Source of the DNA: Pseudomonas beijingensis
GTDB lineage: Bacteria > Pseudomonadota > Gammaproteobacteria > Pseudomonadales > Pseudomonadaceae
Assembly: GCF_030687295.1 (NCBI RefSeq)
Contig: NZ_CP117425.1
Coordinates: forward strand, 1,053,501 to 1,117,500
Direction: 5' to 3'
Length of the DNA stretch: 64,000 nt
A program made the position numbers and the translations under genes. Under the pieces are notes generated by a model, which was given only the letters and a program-made list of their open reading frames with translations, did no database searches and was not told where the DNA came from. Shown piece after piece: positions 16,628 to 24,441 of this stretch (positions within the stretch are counted from its first letter, which is position 1; every line of letters begins with the position of its first letter).

Positions 16628-17629
16628 ATGAAAGCCATCAACATCAGAAAATTTGGTGCAGCAGACGTCCTTGAACTCGCAGAAGTTGCCAATCCTGAAG
16701 TGCGTCCTGACGACCTGCTGGTGCGTGTCTATGCCGCCGGGGTGAACCGTGCGGATCTGACTCACCGGACCGGAGGGTACGGCCTTCCGAATTTCGGTGA
16801 CTCGCTGATCATCGGCCTGGAAATCGCCGGCGAAGTGATCGGCAAAGGTAACGCGGTGACGGGGTTCGAGGTCGGAGATCGAGTCATGGGCGTGGTCGGC
16901 GGCGGTGCCTACGCCGAGTTGGCACGCATCGATTACCGCATGGCGATGCACATCCCCGCGCAGCTTGACTATGTACACGCGGCAGCCATTCCCGAGGTCT
17001 TCGTCACGGCCCATGAAGCAATGATGCACCTAGCTCGACTCAAGGCTGGCGATTCGGTGCTGATTCACGCGGCCGCCGGCGGCGTCGGGTCTGCCGCTGT
17101 GCAGTTGGCTTACGCCACCGGCGCCACGGTGTATGCGACGACCGAAGGCAGCAAGTTGGCGCGTGTCGAGCATTTGGGCGCTGACGTGGCGATCGATTAT
17201 AAGACGCAGGACTTCGCTGAAGTGATCGCCGACAAAACTCAGGGTCGCGGCGTCGATGTGATCATCGACTTTATCGGTGAGCCCTACTTCGCCCGCAACG
17301 TCGCGTCCCTTGCACGCGGCGGCCGCCTCATTCAGGTGGGGATTCTCGGCGGTGGCGGCAACGTCACGGTGGCGCTGGAGGACATTCTTTATCGCCACCT
17401 GCAAATCATCGGTACGGTCATGAAGTCGCGCACGCAACCGGAGAAACACGCCATGATCAAGCGCTTCCGCGAGCACTGGCTTGATCGCTTCGAGGGGGCC
17501 GGAAGCCTTGAGCCGGTTGTCGATAGCACCTTTGCGCTAGCACGGGCTGCCGATGCGCATCGCCGGATGGAGTCTTCCGAAAATGTTGGGAAAATAATTT
17601 TGACCATGCAGCCTGAAGACTTGGTTTGA
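16628..17629 (+). CDS. Zinc-independent MDR NAD(P)H:quinone oxidoreductase
   Basis: A 333-residue medium-chain reductase: GroES-like N-terminal domain (VYAAGVNRADLTHRTGGYG) and Rossmann domain with HAAAGGVGSAAVQLAYATGA. The AGVNRAD pattern and absence of zinc-ligand Cys/His residues point to quinone oxidoreductase/enoyl reductases of the TP53I3-like branch. The ATG follows the preceding TGA with no gap. Likely the third gene of the LysR-flanked operon, perhaps disposing of reactive carbonyls; that role is inference. Confidence 0.87.
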   Translation: MKAINIRKFGAADVLELAEVANPEVRPDDLLVRVYAAGVNRADLTHRTGGYGLPNFGDSLIIGLEIAGEVIGKGNAVTGFEVGDRVMGVVGGGAYAELARIDYRMAMHIPAQLDYVHAAAIPEVFVTAHEAMMHLARLKAGDSVLIHAAAGGVGSAAVQLAYATGATVYATTEGSKLARVEHLGADVAIDYKTQDFAEVIADKTQGRGVDVIIDFIGEPYFARNVASLARGGRLIQVGILGGGGNVTVALEDILYRHLQIIGTVMKSRTQPEKHAMIKRFREHWLDRFEGAGSLEPVVDSTFALARAADAHRRMESSENVGKIILTMQPEDLV

Positions 17630-17748
17630 ATCTGGCCACATGTAGGAGAGAACTGAAAAAAAGGTACCTTTAGTGGGCATCTTCAACGGATGGGGGAACA
17701 ATCTTAGCTGTGCGTTCTAAATCGGCTGATCGCGACAACCGGGCTAAT

Positions 17749-17808
17749 CGTGACAGGCAGCTATTGGCCGGTAGTCGCCCTTCACGACAGGCAGCAAACG
17801 GCCAAAAG
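17749..17808. repeat. Degenerate intergenic repeat
   Basis: The stretch contains CGTGACAGGCAGC and CACGACAGGCAGC about 35 bases apart, separated by TTGGCCGGTAGTCGCCC and followed by AACGGCCAAAAG. I recall this CGGCCAAAAGC / GACAGGCAGC mixture as a dispersed Pseudomonas intergenic sequence; a shorter trace (TTTCGGCCAAGAGCGGAC) occurs near 13201. Nothing else is apparent in 17630-17889. Confidence 0.35.
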
Positions 17809-17889
17809 TGCTCATCCGATCTCGTTTTTAGGCTATCTCCTAGTGGTGCGAAATGACTAACCCTTCGATTTCTTTCAGAAGGTCGGTTA

Positions 17890-18159
17890 ATGAGTTCGAA
17901 TCTTACAGTCTCAAATCTTTTAGGTCCGTGGTGTGGGGATTCACCTACAGGTCTGATGCAGCGTTGCAGGGAGGTCTGGGACACCCCTTTAGAAAATTTG
18001 AACGACCTGATGGTTGCTACTTTTTTGAATCAGAACATCGCTGTCACGCAGATGCTTATCGAAGCAAAGCGCCGCATAAAAGAGCAGGAACGAGATGGGA
18101 GCGAGTACTTTGAGGGCCAGCTTCTCGAAGCGATGAAGCGAGTGCAGTCAGGGGAGTGA
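17890..18159 (+). CDS. Small CdiI-like immunity candidate
   Basis: An 89-residue protein. The segment PTGLMQRCREVWDTPLENL followed by VATFLNQNIAVTQMLIEAK resembles the pattern seen in small contact-dependent-inhibition immunity proteins (a charged RCxxxxxxPL segment, then a helix with xxQNIxxxxLIxxA). The match is from memory and modest. No cdiA or other toxin gene lies nearby, so it would be an orphan. GTCGGTTA precedes the ATG; the ribosome-binding site is weak. Confidence 0.5.
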   Translation: MSSNLTVSNLLGPWCGDSPTGLMQRCREVWDTPLENLNDLMVATFLNQNIAVTQMLIEAKRRIKEQERDGSEYFEGQLLEAMKRVQSGE

Positions 18160-18188
18160 GTTATCCCTTTTCCGCTTGAATCCAGTCC

Positions 18189-18815
18189 TCAGTCGAGGCG
18201 GTCGATGGCGCGTGCAAGGTTTGCGCGTGCCTGCTGCTCGAATGCGTCGAAGTACGGTGCGGTCGTATAAATGCGTCCGCGTGCCAGGAAGCCTTCAAGG
18301 ACCTGGCGCCGCTTTTGGCGGTACACAGGTAAAGGCACAAACTGATACTCGCGGCGAATTTGTTGGTCGTATTCCTCGAACCGCTCGAACGATGCCCCAA
18401 GGATTGCCAGATCCGTGTCCACCAGCACCGCTTGGTCTGTCGACGCTGGGGCGCCGTCGTGTCGCGTCACCATGATCAGATCGTAAAGCCTGCGTCGCGT
18501 TTCATCGCCCAGCCCACTGTCGCGTGCCACGTCATCCAACCATTGCGCACTGCGCAGCTCGTTGCCGCTGCGAAGGGGGTCGTAGATCGCATCATGGAAC
18601 CATAGCGCGAGGTCGACTTCGGCGGGGGCCTGGCAGGTAGCGTTGACGAATCGGCGCACTTGAAGGCACTCCTTCAGATGCTGGAGGTTGTGGTAGGCAC
18701 GGTGCGGCTCGCAGTAGTGTCGAACGAGTTCTTCGTACGTCTCTGGTGACGCGCATACAACGCCAAGCTCTGCCCAGACGCGAGCCCAGGCTGCGAAATC
18801 CACGCCATCAGCCAC
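18189..18815 (-). CDS. HD-domain predicted metal-dependent phosphohydrolase
   Basis: A 208-residue protein of the COG4339 type: HRAYHNLQHLKECL supplies early His residues, ALWFHDAIYDPLRSGNE the HD pair, and TRHDGAP and DTDLAILGA the remaining conserved segments. Such proteins are predicted Mg/Mn-dependent phosphohydrolases of unknown substrate. It overlaps the end of a P-loop kinase-like gene by 8 bases, so the two are translated together; a nucleotide-related role for the pair is inference. Confidence 0.85.
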   Translation of the reverse strand: MADGVDFAAWARVWAELGVVCASPETYEELVRHYCEPHRAYHNLQHLKECLQVRRFVNATCQAPAEVDLALWFHDAIYDPLRSGNELRSAQWLDDVARDSGLGDETRRRLYDLIMVTRHDGAPASTDQAVLVDTDLAILGASFERFEEYDQQIRREYQFVPLPVYRQKRRQVLEGFLARGRIYTTAPYFDAFEQQARANLARAIDRLD

Positions 18816-19389
18816 GTCGAGGCTCCCGCGTGCCTTGGGGAAAGGGGGCTTTTCGCGGCGGCTCTACGCGAGGCGTCTTCCCGACACTCGACAGAAACAG
18901 TTTGGCCTGGCGGTTGGACCGCAGACAGATAACGCGACATGTCGGTGGGGCCGTTGCTACAAGCTGCTTCATCTTCGTACGCGCCGATTTACGAGTCGTC
19001 CACATGAATCTGAAAAACTCCGGGAGGTTTCCAAGCTGCTCTGGGCAATTCTCTGGAAGGTCGGGGCGCGGGCGGCCTCGCTGGGTCAACGTCCTGAGAA
19101 ATACACGCCAGAACCGAAGCACCGATGAGCGATCAATCCATACCAAAAGATCGGCTCGGGCAATACGGTTGTCCCAGGTAGCAGAATGACCACCTTCAAA
19201 AATCCATTGATCGCGAGCTTCGACCTCGTAACACAGTCGAGTCTTCTCGTCTGCGTTTCGCTCGATCCACCCAGGTTGCCAATGGATAGTGTCGATATGG
19301 ATAACCGGCAGTCCGGTCTGTTTGCCCATTTCCCGAGCCAGCGTGCTTTTTCCTGACCCGGGCTGGCCAATAATCATGACACGCTGCAT
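18808..19389 (-). CDS. P-loop NTPase, adenylate-kinase/FlaR-like
   Basis: A 193-residue protein starting MQRVMIIGQPGSGKSTLARE with a Walker A motif at about 8-15, then IHIDTIHWQPGW and FEGGHSATWDNRIARADLLV, typical of the FlaR/topology-modulation branch of small nucleoside-kinase-like NTPases. The ATG at 19389 lies immediately before the Walker A strand and is preferred to a longer frame. The C-terminal tail (GKTPRVEPPRKAPFPQGTRE) is basic and Pro-rich, not part of the fold. Coupled to the HD phosphohydrolase downstream. Confidence 0.8.
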   Translation of the reverse strand: MQRVMIIGQPGSGKSTLAREMGKQTGLPVIHIDTIHWQPGWIERNADEKTRLCYEVEARDQWIFEGGHSATWDNRIARADLLVWIDRSSVLRFWRVFLRTLTQRGRPRPDLPENCPEQLGNLPEFFRFMWTTRKSARTKMKQLVATAPPTCRVICLRSNRQAKLFLSSVGKTPRVEPPRKAPFPQGTREPRRG

Positions 19390-19438
19390 TAGTCGCCTCG
19401 ACTCATTGAATATCCTGGTAATACTGGGCGTTTGATCG

Positions 19439-20497
19439 TCATCTAGCCTCCTTATCAATCGCTCCAGGTGATTGCGCAAGAAACTCTGCGATCAATGATG
19501 CAACCTGCTGCTGAATCACCCTCCGAGCACGCCCGCCATCGCCATCCCGGCAAATGATCCCATCCCCCGGCACGTCCTCTTCAAGCATTTCCTCCGCACC
19601 GGGCTTACACATCGACATGAAGCTGAAATGGCTCGCGTCCTTGATCTCAACGTAACGGCTTGACGCCGGGGGCAGTCGCTTGGCCAGGTTGGCAGACTCC
19701 AACTCAGCCGGAAGTTCTTGCGACGGTACACCGGCAGCGATCACCAGAGCGGGGACAGGCAGCGCGGCCAAGCTTTCATCCGTCAGGCCCCGGGAAAGGC
19801 CCAGGTCCAATGTCACCACCGCAGTCACGCGTTTGTCGCGCCAGTCGGCGGCCAGCTCGGCTTTTGCTTCAGCGGTGCTGGCGGGGTTCATCTGCTGGTA
19901 AACGGTGCAACTGGCTAACTGCGTATGGGTTTTGCAGTCTTGGGCGAAGCGCTCGGGGTCGAAGCGGGCGCCGGCGATCTCCAGGGCAGTCCAGCCGCCG
20001 AGTGAATGGCCCACGGCTGCAATTCGATCATTGGCGACTTGGCCAAATTTTTCCGGTTGAGTCGTGACCGCATCGATGGCTCGACGCAGGTCAACCGGCC
20101 GTTGCCATAACTGCGCCGCTGCTTGCGGGCTACGGTCATGGGTGGTGCTGCCGGGGTGGTTGAGGGCGGCGACGATGTAACCTTTCTGGGCCAAGGAACT
20201 GGCGAGCCAAATCTGATTACTCCAGTTGCCCCTGTAGCCGTGGGAGAGCACCACCAGTGGATGTTCGCCGGCAGTGGGGGGCGCATTGCGCACGGCAGAG
20301 GCACCGACAAATACCGCGTTATCGGCGATCAGTTGCGGGGTTGCGGTCGTTGCGCTGGGGTACCAAACAACCATCTCCAGTGCCCGACCATTGTTTGGAT
20401 CCGGGAGGGTGGAGGATTGGAAGCCGACGGGGTTTTCGTCAGCCAATGCGGTAGTCGTCAGGCAGGCCAACAACAGGGCGCCGAAAGCTGTTTTCAA
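19439..20497 (-). CDS. Secreted alpha/beta hydrolase (dienelactone / PAF-acetylhydrolase-like)
   Basis: A 352-residue exported hydrolase. A TTG at 20497, preceded by AAGGAA at 7 bases, starts the signal peptide LKTAFGALLLACLTTTALA; the longer ATG frame adds an unlikely N-terminus. The nucleophile elbow is AVGHSLGG, an acidic residue lies in VVTLDLGLSR or later, and DASHFSF supplies the His. LVVLSHGYRGNWSNQIW is the oxyanion region. It probably hydrolyses esters in the periplasm; substrate unknown. Confidence 0.8.
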   Translation of the reverse strand: MKTAFGALLLACLTTTALADENPVGFQSSTLPDPNNGRALEMVVWYPSATTATPQLIADNAVFVGASAVRNAPPTAGEHPLVVLSHGYRGNWSNQIWLASSLAQKGYIVAALNHPGSTTHDRSPQAAAQLWQRPVDLRRAIDAVTTQPEKFGQVANDRIAAVGHSLGGWTALEIAGARFDPERFAQDCKTHTQLASCTVYQQMNPASTAEAKAELAADWRDKRVTAVVTLDLGLSRGLTDESLAALPVPALVIAAGVPSQELPAELESANLAKRLPPASSRYVEIKDASHFSFMSMCKPGAEEMLEEDVPGDGIICRDGDGGRARRVIQQQVASLIAEFLAQSPGAIDKEAR

Positions 20498-20597
20498 TGT
20501 CGTTTCTTCCTTGATTGGACGAATAGGGTTCTCTAAAAGCACGGGCATTAAAGCTCAGATTCGAAGCGCTGCGCATCACTTTCATCGAGCAAAAATC

Positions 20598-21275
20598 CTA
20601 GCCCCCGAAAACAAAGTCCGCGGGGGCGAATCGGTCGCGGGTGTCCATGCGAATATTGCGTAGTGCCACGGTCTCCAGGTGTGACGGGTAGAGCGACTCC
20701 GAGAAATAGCTGATCAGGATGGAGCGACGGCGTGCGCCGATCACGTTCAGGCTGCCCGCGTGCACCAGATCGACATCGAACACCAGGATGTCGCCGGCGC
20801 CGCCTGACAGCTGTACAGCGCGGGACTCGTCATTGAAGTCGAAGGGTGGGGCGCCCAGCTCGGAGCGATGGCTGCCGGGGACGATCCGTGTCGCACCGTT
20901 TTCGGGGCCGTAATCGTCGAAGAAAGCCAGGGCGATGGCGATGTCGCCTGGCCGTTGAGCTGACAAGTCACGGTGCAGTTGTTGCTGGCCGCTACCGGCA
21001 AGGGGTTCGCGACCTTCGACTTGGGAGAGAAAGAACCGGTCGCCGATCAACTCACCTGCCACCGCCAGTAGCTGGGGGAGACGACATACCGCCTGAATCT
21101 TCGAATCATCGTCCAGCATCGAATAGCGCCAGTCCATGCCGCGAGGCACTGGCCATTGATCCGACGGTCGCACACCTGAATCGAATACGGCACGAAGGTC
21201 AGCCAGCCACTCGGTCGGGATCGCTTGACGGAGCAAGGTGTAGCCATCTCGATGGAGTTGTTCGCGGTCAGCCAT
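20598..21275 (-). CDS. Phytanoyl-CoA dioxygenase (PhyH) family protein
   Basis: A 225-residue Fe(II)/2-oxoglutarate oxygenase. The iron ligands appear as HRD (H101, D103) and H172 in DVDLVHAGSLN, with the 2-oxoglutarate-binding Arg in ARRRSILISYF, about 10 residues after the distal His. ATRIVPGSHRSELG is a typical PhyH segment. Substrate unknown. The gene stands alone; upstream lies the divergent secreted-protein gene at 21427. Confidence 0.85.
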   Translation of the reverse strand: MADREQLHRDGYTLLRQAIPTEWLADLRAVFDSGVRPSDQWPVPRGMDWRYSMLDDDSKIQAVCRLPQLLAVAGELIGDRFFLSQVEGREPLAGSGQQQLHRDLSAQRPGDIAIALAFFDDYGPENGATRIVPGSHRSELGAPPFDFNDESRAVQLSGGAGDILVFDVDLVHAGSLNVIGARRRSILISYFSESLYPSHLETVALRNIRMDTRDRFAPADFVFGG

Positions 21276-21426
21276 GGTGGCCTCGACTTCCTTGTGGGGA
21301 CGTTTGCAAGGCTAGTATTCAAACCAACGTAGAACCACCCGAGACTGGAAATTGGCGGCGACCAGAGACAAACCCGGAAGGTTTGCAGTTATCATCCAGC
21401 CACCATCCAAGAAAAGGACTTCACCG

Positions 21427-22050
21427 ATGAAGCATTTGTTTGCCTGCGCTCTTCTGACATTGGCCGTTGTTGGCTACGCCAAGGCCGATCAAAGCACCTT
21501 TGAAGAAACGAACCAGTGTTCGGAAGACATCGATTGCCAAGGGGATTTCATCTGCAAAAACGGCCTATGCGATAGCCCTCAACTCCAGCGAAGCCCTGTT
21601 GCAAAACCCGCCGCCACGATTCAAGCCGCGCCTCCCGCGCCCCCGGGTGTCGCCTATCAACCGTTGCCCGTCAACACCGAGCGTGCAGGGCCTTTCACGA
21701 CCCAGACCGAGGCGATGGGGACCGCGCTGAATTATCAGTCGCGGGCGGGCGTGATGAACGTCATGGAATCCATTGTTGAGCAGGCCGAGTACACCGGTTA
21801 TGTGACGATTGAAAAGGCTTATACGTTTGGCCCGAGCAAGTATGTGCTGGTTGTTTCCACCGGAGAGGGGGGGAATGCGTGCCCTGCTTCGACCTATGTA
21901 TTCAGTTTCGACACCCAGGCCGAGCGCGTTGATGGGAAGCGTGAGGTGCAGGGATGTTCTGAATTGGTCGAGGCCATGGCGCAGGGGAATAAGCTCGTGG
22001 TCAAGAAGGAGGGGAGTGCGATGGTTGTTTATAACGGGGTTGTTGAGTAG
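21427..22050 (+). CDS. Secreted protein of unknown function, Cys-rich N-terminus
   Basis: A 207-residue exported protein: signal peptide MKHLFACALLTLAVVGYAKA, then a compact Cys-rich segment (CSEDIDCQGDFICKNGLC, five Cys) resembling small disulfide knots, a Pro/Ala linker, and a C-terminal domain (YTGYVTIEKAYTFGPSKYVL, GNACPASTYVFSFD) with two more Cys. I do not recognise the C-terminal family. The ATG at 21427 is chosen because it begins the signal peptide. Confidence 0.7.
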   Translation: MKHLFACALLTLAVVGYAKADQSTFEETNQCSEDIDCQGDFICKNGLCDSPQLQRSPVAKPAATIQAAPPAPPGVAYQPLPVNTERAGPFTTQTEAMGTALNYQSRAGVMNVMESIVEQAEYTGYVTIEKAYTFGPSKYVLVVSTGEGGNACPASTYVFSFDTQAERVDGKREVQGCSELVEAMAQGNKLVVKKEGSAMVVYNGVVE

Positions 22051-22070
22051 TTCAGGTAGACGATGCACTC

Positions 22071-22100
22071 GTGGCGAGGGAGCTTGCTCCCGCTTGAGTG
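22071..22100. repeat. Single REP element
   Basis: GTGGCGAGGGAGCTTGCTCC followed by CGCTTGAG is a lone copy of the same REP class found as pairs at 23504, 26982 and 29560. The rest of 22101-22341 contains a 93-codon open stretch with atypical composition (Leu/Arg/Cys rich) but no convincing gene. Confidence 0.8.
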
Positions 22101-22341
22101 CTCTACGAATTCACGCGGCTCGCGTAAAACTTGCTCCAAAATTGTGGATATCGAGCCGCTTTTCTGGCGTAGAAAGGGACCGATGAGTAAGCCTCTTTTA
22201 AACTTGCGAGCCTTGCGCCCGCCTTTCGGCTTCTTGGATACTCAAGGCTCCACTTTGCCAGATTGCCATCCAGAAGCTGTCCGCTTGCAATGTTGTGGAA
22301 GGTTTTACCTCAAGCATTTTGTACTTCCGGCACGTAGAAGG

Positions 22342-23082
22342 TTAAGGGTCGAGGGGCTTTACCCTGTGTGTCTTATAAATTTGCTGGACTTCTGGGTTGT
22401 CCAGGCTCTCGTACGTGATGTCTTCTTTGTCCAGGCCATCTAGGCCTCGGATGCCACTGATGGTTTCCGGCCACTCGTCGCGGCTGGATATGGCTACTCT
22501 GAATGGTTTCAGGTAGTTGTCGAGATGCCCTTGGCCAGGCTCGCGGATCTCATCGCTGAGTGCTCGTAGGTAATCGTCTTTGTTCGTTTTTGACCAATCG
22601 ATAGCAAATTTGGCTCGATAGCAGAGCTCCATGAAGACTAATAGAATCGTACGTCCATTGCCGTCAAGAAAGGGGTGCGCGAAAGCCAGTTGACCCATCA
22701 CCTCGCCAGGATGCTCTTTGAAGTGTTTCTTATCGGCTGCCAGTTTAAGTGCATAGTCGACAGACCTCTTAATGAGTTCCGGGCGCTCGAAAGCCGTACT
22801 GCGGGGATCGTTATGGGAACCTTTGAAGACGGCTAGGTGAGGTACGAGCTCGTTTCGATCTTTCCCTGCCCAAGGATAAAAGCCCGAAAATAAAATTTTG
22901 TGAACTTCGAGCACTGTCTGGAAGGTAATGGGTCTCCTTTTCGCCAGACAAGCAAGAGCATCTTCGATACTTGCCTCGAAGGAAAGATGCTCAGATTCTT
23001 TTACTTCTATAGGATCTTTAAGTCGCAATGAGTTTTGAAGATACCCGGCGGTTCCGAAATCACCGAACGGATCAAAACTCAT
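22342..23082 (-). CDS. Fic family toxin (AMP-transferase)
   Basis: A 246-residue Fic protein. The core motif FAHPFLDGNGRTILLVF matches HxFx(D/E)GNGR, the nucleotide-binding and catalytic loop for AMPylation; VHKILFSGFYPWAGKDRNE and the downstream helices complete the fold. Its start overlaps the antitoxin stop by 4 bases (23079-23082). A well-studied precedent is Fic-1/AntF of P. fluorescens 2P24, where the toxin AMPylates GyrB; whether this is the same pair needs alignment. No inhibitory helix is obvious within the protein, as expected when the antitoxin is separate. Confidence 0.88.
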   Translation of the reverse strand: MSFDPFGDFGTAGYLQNSLRLKDPIEVKESEHLSFEASIEDALACLAKRRPITFQTVLEVHKILFSGFYPWAGKDRNELVPHLAVFKGSHNDPRSTAFERPELIKRSVDYALKLAADKKHFKEHPGEVMGQLAFAHPFLDGNGRTILLVFMELCYRAKFAIDWSKTNKDDYLRALSDEIREPGQGHLDNYLKPFRVAISSRDEWPETISGIRGLDGLDKEDITYESLDNPEVQQIYKTHRVKPLDP

Positions 23083-23339
23083 GCGCTACGTTTCTTGGCG
23101 CGTCTTTTCTCCTGAAGGTACTCGCCTTGCAGCGTCAGGATCTGCGACTTACTCAGAACACCTTTTCTCTTGAGATTGACAAGCAACTGTTCGATGCCAT
23201 CCAGCTCGACGACATCCCCAGCCAGACGAGTGATGGTCGCAGCCATGCGACTCATACCGTCAAGTTCAGCAGTGACATTGTGGGCTTTAGCAAGCTTTCG
23301 GACCTGAGTCGCGACGCTAGCAGTAGCTGTTTGGGTCAT
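23079..23339 (-). CDS. Fic-associated antitoxin
   Basis: An 86-residue helical, basic-tailed protein immediately upstream of and coupled to fic. Class I Fic proteins are inhibited by a separate small protein carrying (S/T)xxxE(G/N); the nearest match here is T23-A-E-L-D27-G28, with Asp in place of the inhibitory Glu. A second ELDG occurs at about 45-48 without the Ser/Thr. Position and size support the antitoxin role; the altered motif makes the inhibitory mechanism uncertain. Confidence 0.75.
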   Translation of the reverse strand: MTQTATASVATQVRKLAKAHNVTAELDGMSRMAATITRLAGDVVELDGIEQLLVNLKRKGVLSKSQILTLQGEYLQEKRRAKKRSA

Positions 23340-23503
23340 TGGAAAGTCCTCTACTCACGGCCAAACCATAGCATGGGGCTGTTTTTCTGTCTCCACGGGC
23401 TATGGGTAAAGCATCTCCGTGGTGTGCTGTATAGATCAATGGCTTGTTTCAAAAATGTCGTGGTGCGGTCGTAATTCTGTGTGCTTAAGAAAACGATGAG
23501 TCA

Positions 23504-23591
23504 GTGGCGAGGGAGCTTGCTCCCGTTTGAGTGCGCAGCGCTCACAAAAGGGGCCGCTGCGCAGCCCAGCGGGAGCAAGCTCCCTCGCCAC
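23504..23591. repeat. REPIN (inverted REP pair)
   Basis: GTGGCGAGGGAGCTTGCTCC at the left end and its complement GGAGCAAGCTCCCTCGCCAC at the right end flank a central GCGCAGCG / CGCTGCGCAGCC segment. This is the standard Pseudomonas REPIN layout. It lies between the Fic operon promoter and the small gene at 23611. Confidence 0.88.
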
Positions 23592-23610
23592 GGGTTGTCG
23601 GTTGGCAGGC

Positions 23611-23889
23611 TTATAGAGTGGAACCTGCCGGTGCCGCATCCAATCGTCGTGCAATCACATCCATCACGTCGCACCCGTCACGCAGCGGGATGCAGCAAAG
23701 TTGTGCCAAATCTTGCAAAGTCGCGGGGTCGATGGTCAGTTCATCGCGCATTGCCAAGTTTTCCAGGAACTGGGTGGCGGCACGGATTCGGTAGGCGGCT
23801 GAGTCGAGCAGGATGTGTAGCGGGGCGGCGGTATCGACGTAGAGGGGTTGGTCGTCGGCGTTGCTGGTAAGGCCCATGTATTGATTCAT
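23611..23889 (-). CDS. Small Pseudomonas protein downstream of a structured leader
   Basis: A 92-residue soluble protein, MNQYMGLTSNADDQPLYVD then TAAPLHILLDSAAYRIRAAT, LENLAMRDELTIDPATL and CDVMDVIARRLDAA. It looks all-helical and has no motif I can name; I recall similar short proteins in Pseudomonas without assigned function. The ATG at 23889 is preceded by GGAG at 7 bases. Translation begins about 50 bases after the folded RNA described at 23926-24108, which makes post-transcriptional control likely. Confidence 0.65.
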   Translation of the reverse strand: MNQYMGLTSNADDQPLYVDTAAPLHILLDSAAYRIRAATQFLENLAMRDELTIDPATLQDLAQLCCIPLRDGCDVMDVIARRLDAAPAGSTL

Positions 23890-23925
23890 AAGTAAGCTCC
23901 ACTGGAAAAGTTTCACCACCTAATC

Positions 23926-24108
23926 GTCGCCAAACGAAGGTGGCAACTGTACGCAGGTTGGCGAACCGGAGTGGAAGCCGGCAGACCCGAAGGTCTCCCG
24001 CGTACAGCTGCCATAACGACAACTCTACAGATGCAAGAACGCCTGCAACAACGCAAGCGCTTTGCATCCCACTGCGGGTCGCCAAACCCGGCCGCCATCT
24101 GGGCGACC
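23926..24108 (-). ncRNA. Candidate structured leader RNA / riboregulator
   Basis: Read 5' to 3' on the minus strand there are three successive structures. H1: 24108-24102 with 24083-24077 (7 bp GGTCGCC/GGCGACC). H2: 24068-24062 with 24036-24030 (7 bp) enclosing 24059-24053 with 24046-24040 (7 bp, one G-U). H3: 24013-24000 with 23954-23941 (14 bp, one G-U) enclosing AGACC-TTCG-GGTCT (a cUUCGg tetraloop), CCGG/CCGG and GGTT/AACC hairpins. Both G-U pairs would be A-C mismatches on the plus strand. GTTTGGCGAC occurs at 24087-24078 and again at 23935-23926, so the 5' GTCGCC can pair with either, a switch-like arrangement before the start codon at 23889. Confidence 0.7.
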
Positions 24109-24113
24109 GCAAG

Positions 24114-24143
24114 ACTATAGACGTCACGGCAAAAAATACGCAA
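24114..24143 (-). promoter_or_regulatory. Promoter-like sequence for the structured RNA
   Basis: On the minus strand TTGCGT (24143-24138) and TATAGT (24119-24114) are separated by 18 bases, a fair sigma-70 match. The predicted start, about 7 bases downstream, falls at the 5' end of hairpin H1 of the candidate RNA. Confidence 0.5.
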
Positions 24144-24162
24144 GGGATTGATAGAGAAGGGG

Positions 24163-24273
24163 ATTCCCAATCATATGTAGGACGTTGCCATAGTGGTAAG
24201 CATCCGAGCTGTACGTCTTACAACTTTGCAGATCCCTCACCTACATCAGGTCCATTCCCAACGATATGTAGGA
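24163..24273. repeat. Direct repeats upstream of the structured RNA
   Basis: Two 20-base copies of ATTCCCAANNATATGTAGGA lie at 24163-24182 and 24254-24273, 91 bases apart, differing only at the two N positions. They are upstream of the RNA promoter and also upstream of the divergent histidine kinase, so they could be binding sites for a regulator or repeated promoter elements. No gene is visible between 24144 and 24441. Confidence 0.5.
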
Positions 24274-24441
24274 TATTTCTGTAGCCCAACCTCCCATTTC
24301 CGCCCTTAACCCCCCATTTGTCCCCCGACGCATCCCACAATCCAATCGCGCATTCCCACCCGGCACGGGATAATACGGCCCTGCTTGGGGTCACAAGCTT
24401 TTCCCCTCGTTGGTATTGGCGTCTCAGAAGGATCGAACGCG

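Noticed and set aside
22101..22341. Possible small gene MSKPLLNLRALRPPFGF
   Set aside because: Atypical composition, no clear ribosome-binding site, and the frame overlaps the end of fic.
23926..24108. Retron msr-msd RNA
   Set aside because: No reverse transcriptase gene is nearby and the conserved branching-G layout is not apparent.
23741..24170. Open frames across the structured region (for example LRVCRLPLRFANLRT)
   Set aside because: The stems with G-U pairs and the tetraloop explain the sequence better, and the frames run through both arms of the stems; I regard them as spurious translations of an RNA.
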